A stretch of 16,679 bases of DNA from Bacillota bacterium (lineage in GTDB: Bacteria; Bacillota; Sulfobacillia; JAJZYS01; JAJYTV01), in the NCBI GenBank assembly GCA_021806845.1, contig JAKAPV010000033.1:1-16679 (forward strand), written 5' to 3'. Positions 13,947 through 16,679 of this stretch are shown here, in pieces (the first letter of the stretch is position 1; the number at the start of each line of letters is the position of its first letter). The position numbers and the translations under genes were made by a program. The notes under the pieces were generated by a model, which saw only the letters and a program-made list of their open reading frames with translations, had not been told where the DNA came from and did not search any database.

Positions 13947-14930
13947 TTGCGCAGACTGCTCTTCGACTTCGGCACGGAAACGGTCCGGATGACCGCCGAC
14001 GGGAGCCGGCAGCGCAAAACGCAGGAGCCGGCGATCGTCGCGCACCAGGACGGCGGGAACATCGTGGCCGTGGGAGCGGCAGCGGAGCGCATGCTCGGGC
14101 GCACGCCGGACGGTCTGCAGGCGGAACGGCCCTTCGCGGCGGGCGGTGTGCGCTCGCAAAAGCTTGCCCAAGCACTCTTGCGCAGCATGATCGGCAGAAT
14201 CTCGCGCAGCCGCTGGCAGCGGCCTGAGATCGTCGTCGCACTGGCGTCGGGAGCCACAGCCCTCGACCGGCGCGCCTTTCTCGTGCTGGCGCGGGAAGCC
14301 GGTGCGGCGCGGGTGTCGTTCGCGCAGCTTGCCGCCTGCAGGGCGCTCGGCCTCGCTCTGCCCCTCTTCGAGCCGCGCGGCAGCCTGCTCGTCGACGTCG
14401 GCGCGTCGCGGACCCAGATCGACCTCCTGTCGCTGGGGCGGACCGTCGTCTCCGCCACCCTGCCGGAGGCCGGCGACACCCTCGACGACGCGATCGTCCG
14501 CCGCCTGCGCGAGCACTACAACATGATGGTCGGCCCGGCGACCGCGAAGTCGCTCAAGCACGAGCTCCTGGGCGGGGGCGCCGACGACGCGCTGCTCTAC
14601 GGGCGCGACCTCGTCTCGGGCCTGCCGCGGGCGCTCCGGCTGCAGCGCAGCGAGATCGAGGCGCCCGCGCTGCAGCTCGCAAGCCACATCGCGTCGGCCG
14701 TGCAGGACCTCCTGCGCGTCGCATCGCCCGAACTCGTCTCCGACGTGGCGGAGGCCGGCATCCACCTCACGGGCGGCGGATCGCGGCTGCAGGTGCTGCG
14801 CCACCACCTCCCGGATGCGCTGGGGTTGCCGATACACTGCGACGAGAGCCCGTCGGAATCGATCGTGCTGGGACTCGACCGCCTGACGGACCGCCGCGTG
14901 CGCGAGCAGCTCTTGCGGCGCGGAGCCTAG
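13947..14930 (+). CDS. Degenerate MreB-like actin-fold protein
   Basis: A 327-residue protein that aligns by eye along the whole length of MreB/Mbl. Matches: VAVGAAAERMLGRTPDGLQAERPFAAGGV, PEIVVALASGATALDRRAFLVLAREAGAARV, REHYNMMVGPATAKSLKHELL, GRDLVSGLPRALRL, ELVSDVAEAGIHLTGGGSRL. Nucleotide motifs are altered. Phosphate-1 reads DFGTETVRM instead of DLGTANT. Phosphate-2 reads DVGASRTQIDLL instead of DIGGGTTEVAVI. The segment holding the catalytic Glu (IEEPMAAAIG) reads FAQLAACRALG. The adenosine GGG loop is kept. It may bind nucleotide weakly and act as a non-hydrolysing partner or regulator of a true MreB. TTG 13947 follows GGTGGAGGGAG. No mreC or mreD is adjacent. Confidence 0.72.
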   Translation: MRRLLFDFGTETVRMTADGSRQRKTQEPAIVAHQDGGNIVAVGAAAERMLGRTPDGLQAERPFAAGGVRSQKLAQALLRSMIGRISRSRWQRPEIVVALASGATALDRRAFLVLAREAGAARVSFAQLAACRALGLALPLFEPRGSLLVDVGASRTQIDLLSLGRTVVSATLPEAGDTLDDAIVRRLREHYNMMVGPATAKSLKHELLGGGADDALLYGRDLVSGLPRALRLQRSEIEAPALQLASHIASAVQDLLRVASPELVSDVAEAGIHLTGGGSRLQVLRHHLPDALGLPIHCDESPSESIVLGLDRLTDRRVREQLLRRGA

Positions 14931-14961
14931 GCAGGAATCATCGAACGCGGAAGGGAAAGTG

Positions 14962-15693
14962 CTAGGCGCCTCGCCACGCGACGAGGCGCCCCTTTTTCTG
15001 CTCGTCGCGGACCGGCAGGACGGTGCCGGCGAACACCTGCGCCGCATACGCGACGTCGTCCGCGAAGCCGCGCGCGATCAGCCGCTGCCCGTGCGGGGTC
15101 TCGGCCAGCTCTCGCGGCAGGTTGCGAAGGGCCGCGCGGAACGCCGAAAGACAGGTCCGCATCAGGTCGTCGAGCCGCGCGCCGGGCAGGCGGGCGGCGA
15201 TGGCCCCGGCCGCGAGTGCGTCCTCGTAGGAGAAGCCGCCGCCGGTTCCCGCGAGCGCGATGACGGCGCGCGGCGCTCCGCAGGCTTCCAGCCAGTTGGC
15301 CGCGAGGTGCGCCGTGCGTAGCGCGGCGAAGGCGGCGCCCGACGCCTTATGCGCCCTCGTCAGGGCGAGCGTGCCGTTGGTCGTCGTGAGCACGACGCTG
15401 CGCCCCGCGACGCGCCCAGGCGGATAGTCGAACGGCGAATTCCCCGCGTCGAAGCCCGCGACCGGCAACATCTGCCGCTCTCCGCCGAGCAGGGCGCCCT
15501 GGAGCCTCTCTCGCCGCGCAAAGGCGGCTTCGACCGACCTGACCGGCCAGATCTCGCCGGCCCCGTTCTCCAGCGCGGCTGCGCTCGTCGTCGCGGCCCG
15601 CAGCGTGTCGATCGCGACGACGGGAACGCCGAGGGCATCTTTGGCGCGTAGCGCCTGCGCCGTTGGACACGCTGCAAGCTCCAGGGGGATCAC
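14962..15693 (-). CDS. comB: ComB-family 2-phosphosulfolactate phosphatase
   Basis: A 243-residue member of the ComB family (also YitC of Bacillus). Signature stretches are VPVVAIDTLRAATTSAAALENGA, LLGGERQMLPVAGFDAGNSPFDY, VVLTTTNGTLALTRA and GTGGGFSYEDALAAGAIA. Family members remove phosphate from 2-phosphosulfolactate in coenzyme M synthesis, or in making sulfolactate; no comA or comC is nearby, so the true substrate here is uncertain. The start is unclear: the ribosome binding site AAGGAG (15697-15692) abuts GTG 15693, while a rare CTG at 15684-15682 would have ideal spacing. It is divergent from the histidine phosphatase gene, with only 34 bases between the starts. Confidence 0.82.
   Translation of the reverse strand: MIPLELAACPTAQALRAKDALGVPVVAIDTLRAATTSAAALENGAGEIWPVRSVEAAFARRERLQGALLGGERQMLPVAGFDAGNSPFDYPPGRVAGRSVVLTTTNGTLALTRAHKASGAAFAALRTAHLAANWLEACGAPRAVIALAGTGGGFSYEDALAAGAIAARLPGARLDDLMRTCLSAFRAALRNLPRELAETPHGQRLIARGFADDVAYAAQVFAGTVLPVRDEQKKGRLVAWRGA
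14965..14997 (+). terminator. Intrinsic terminator of the MreB-like gene
   Basis: GGCGCCTCG (14965-14973) pairs perfectly with CGAGGCGCC (14982-14990), and CCTTTTT follows at 14991-14997. This is a good plus-strand terminator. It lies wholly within the last codons of the minus-strand comB gene, so one stretch encodes the end of a protein on one strand and a terminator on the other. Confidence 0.8.
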
Positions 15694-15727
15694 TCCTTTT
15701 TCATACGGCAGGGAGGAACTACGCGCG

Positions 15728-16330
15728 TTGGGCGAACTCTACCTCATCCGCCATGGCCAGACGGCATGGAACAAGGAATACCGCATGCAGGGAGACATCG
15801 ACGTGCCGCTCGACGATGTCGGGCGGCGCCAGGCGGAGCGGCTCGCGCGGGCCTTCCGGGGCATCCCGCTGCGGGCGGTCTATGCAAGCCCGCTCTCGCG
15901 CGCGATGCAGACCGCCGCCCCCCTCGCGCAGGCGCAGGGCCTGGAGATCACGGTGGACGCGCGCCTCAAGGAGCGCCACTGGGGTGCCTACCAGGGATCC
16001 ACCAGGGCCGAGGCGTCCCGGCTGTACCCGGAGGCGGAGGAGGAACTGCGGCGCGCTCCGCGCACCGCGCGCCCGCCCGGCGGGGAGTCCTTCGAAGACG
16101 TCTGCCGCCGCGTCGATGCCGCCCTGCGGGAGATCGGGGCGGGCGAGGGCAAGGTGGCCGCCGTCTGCCACGGCGGTTCGATCGTGGCCGGCCTGCAGAT
16201 GCTCCTCGGCATCGGGGGGTGGCCGATGACGCGCTTTGTCATCGACAATGCGAGTGTATCACTGGTCGATCTGACGCCGCGCGGGGAGGTGATCGCGCAT
16301 TTCATCAACCGGAACGAGCCAGGCGCTTGA
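15728..16330 (+). CDS. Histidine phosphatase family protein (phosphoglycerate mutase-like)
   Basis: The 200-residue product begins MGELYLIRHGQTAWNKEYRMQGDIDVPLDDVGRRQAERLA, the classical RHG motif with the phospho-accepting His9. YASPLSRAMQTAAPLA, ERHWGAYQG (acidic partner E82) and AAVCHGGS (His148) complete the active site. The family includes cofactor-dependent phosphoglycerate mutases, broad phosphatases (PhoE, GpmB) and alpha-ribazole phosphatase (CobC); the short length favours a phosphatase rather than a glycolytic mutase, but the substrate cannot be named. TTG 15728 follows GGGAGGAA (15711-15718) by 9 bases; longer in-frame starts upstream would overlap comB. Its end overlaps the exonuclease frame. 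Confidence 0.85.
   Translation: MGELYLIRHGQTAWNKEYRMQGDIDVPLDDVGRRQAERLARAFRGIPLRAVYASPLSRAMQTAAPLAQAQGLEITVDARLKERHWGAYQGSTRAEASRLYPEAEEELRRAPRTARPPGGESFEDVCRRVDAALREIGAGEGKVAAVCHGGSIVAGLQMLLGIGGWPMTRFVIDNASVSLVDLTPRGEVIAHFINRNEPGA
16285..16294 (+). promoter_or_regulatory. Strong Shine-Dalgarno inside the phosphatase gene, before an ATT
   Basis: GGAGGTGATC at 16285-16294 is a 10-base match to the complement of the 16S rRNA 3' end, followed by an ATT at 16299 in the exonuclease frame. The distance from GGAGG to ATT is 9 bases, a normal spacing. No ATG, GTG or TTG start for this frame exists nearby. It also encodes G-E-V-I of the phosphatase, so chance is possible. Confidence 0.5.
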
Positions 16331-16679
16331 CGCGCCCTTTGTCGCGGTAGACCTGGAGACGACGGGATCGAACGCGTGGAACGACGCGATCATCGAGATC
16401 GGGGCTGCGCGCTACGAGGGCGGCGCGGTGACCGCCGAGTGGAACGTGCTGGTCGACCCGCGCCGGCCGATCCCGCCCTTCATCCAGGACCTCACCGGCA
16501 TTACGGACGACATGGTCCGCGGCCAGATCGGCATCGCGGAGGCGATGCGGGGCCTGCGCGACTTCGTGGGCGGGGACATGGTCGTCGCCCACAACGCTCC
16601 CTTCGACCTCGGCTTCCTGCAGGCCCAAGGCTGGCCGGCAGACCATCCGAACCTGGACACGCTGGACCTCTACCGTCTC
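16299..16679 (+). CDS. DEDDh 3'-5' exonuclease domain (DnaQ/DinG type), 5' part
   Basis: The frame runs off the right edge with 127 codons visible. ExoI reads FVAVDLETTG (catalytic Asp and Glu). IIEIGAARYEGG and DLTGITDDMV follow, and ExoII reads VVAHNAPFDLGFL (catalytic Asp). ExoIII lies beyond the window, so DNA polymerase III epsilon (DnaQ/PolC-type) and the exonuclease-helicase DinG found in Bacillota cannot be told apart. The frame opens at 16293 and has no ATG, GTG or TTG before ExoI. I place the start at ATT 16299 after GGAGGTGATC. The alternative is a missing base near 16331: with one extra C in the CCC at 16335-16337, TTG 16327 (overlapping the previous stop) would read MTRPFVAVDLETTG. 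A true frameshifted gene is also possible. Confidence 0.7.
   Translation, partial: MSSTGTSQALDAPFVAVDLETTGSNAWNDAIIEIGAARYEGGAVTAEWNVLVDPRRPIPPFIQDLTGITDDMVRGQIGIAEAMRGLRDFVGGDMVVAHNAPFDLGFLQAQGWPADHPNLDTLDLYRL

Noticed and set aside
13689..15047. The 452-residue minus-strand frame that spans the MreB-like gene and ends with the small membrane protein
   Set aside because: The part opposite the MreB-like gene is a shadow; only the final 37 residues, which lie outside any plus-strand gene, look like a real protein.
1..16679. CRISPR array, tRNA, rRNA, insertion sequence or phage genes
   Set aside because: No spaced direct repeats, tRNA-like cloverleaf, transposase motif or phage structural gene was seen anywhere in the window.

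Overview
This is a high-GC bacterial window with very dense gene packing. Most genes lie on the + strand, with stop/start overlaps of 4 to 8 bases, G-rich ribosome binding sites and many GTG or TTG starts. Bacterial-type SpeD, a short SAH hydrolase followed by an MtaD-type deaminase, a ComB-family protein and a ferredoxin-dependent 2-oxoacid oxidoreductase together suggest a high-GC member of the Bacillota (Symbiobacterium, Thermaerobacter, Limnochorda or Sulfobacillus-like). This placement is an inference; no rRNA or taxonomic marker is present.

Region 1 (98-7443) is one long redox operon. It opens with a three-subunit proton-translocating transhydrogenase (pntAA, pntAB, pntB). Next come a GltD-like FAD/Fe-S NAD(P)H oxidoreductase and a four-subunit 2-oxoacid:ferredoxin oxidoreductase (delta ferredoxin, alpha, beta, gamma). 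It closes with a strong hairpin terminator. The likely logic is electron exchange between 2-oxoacid/acyl-CoA, ferredoxin, NADP(H), NAD(H) and the proton gradient. The left edge may hold the start of a divergent gene.

Region 2 (7430-9323) holds a class III aminotransferase with an unusual seven-glycine run, an SRPBCC-fold (RatA/Coq10-like) protein, and an intergenic stretch that folds into two hairpins.

Region 3 (9370-13676) is a SAM-product unit. A textbook sigma-A promoter drives speD; an internal hairpin terminator follows; then come ndk, an MTA/MTI phosphorylase, a short S-adenosyl/S-inosylhomocysteine hydrolase and an MTA/SAH deaminase. Purine-contacting residues in the phosphorylase (Asn204) and hydrolase (Lys46) favour 6-oxopurine substrates. 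With the deaminase next door, this points to a deaminate-first salvage route for both MTA and SAH.

Region 4 (13689-16679) contains a small antisense membrane protein, a degenerate MreB-like actin-fold protein, a minus-strand ComB-family phosphatase, a divergent histidine phosphatase, and the start of a DEDDh exonuclease (DnaQ or DinG N-terminus). The exonuclease has no ATG, GTG or TTG in frame. It either starts at an ATT placed after a near-perfect Shine-Dalgarno, or carries a one-base frameshift near its start.
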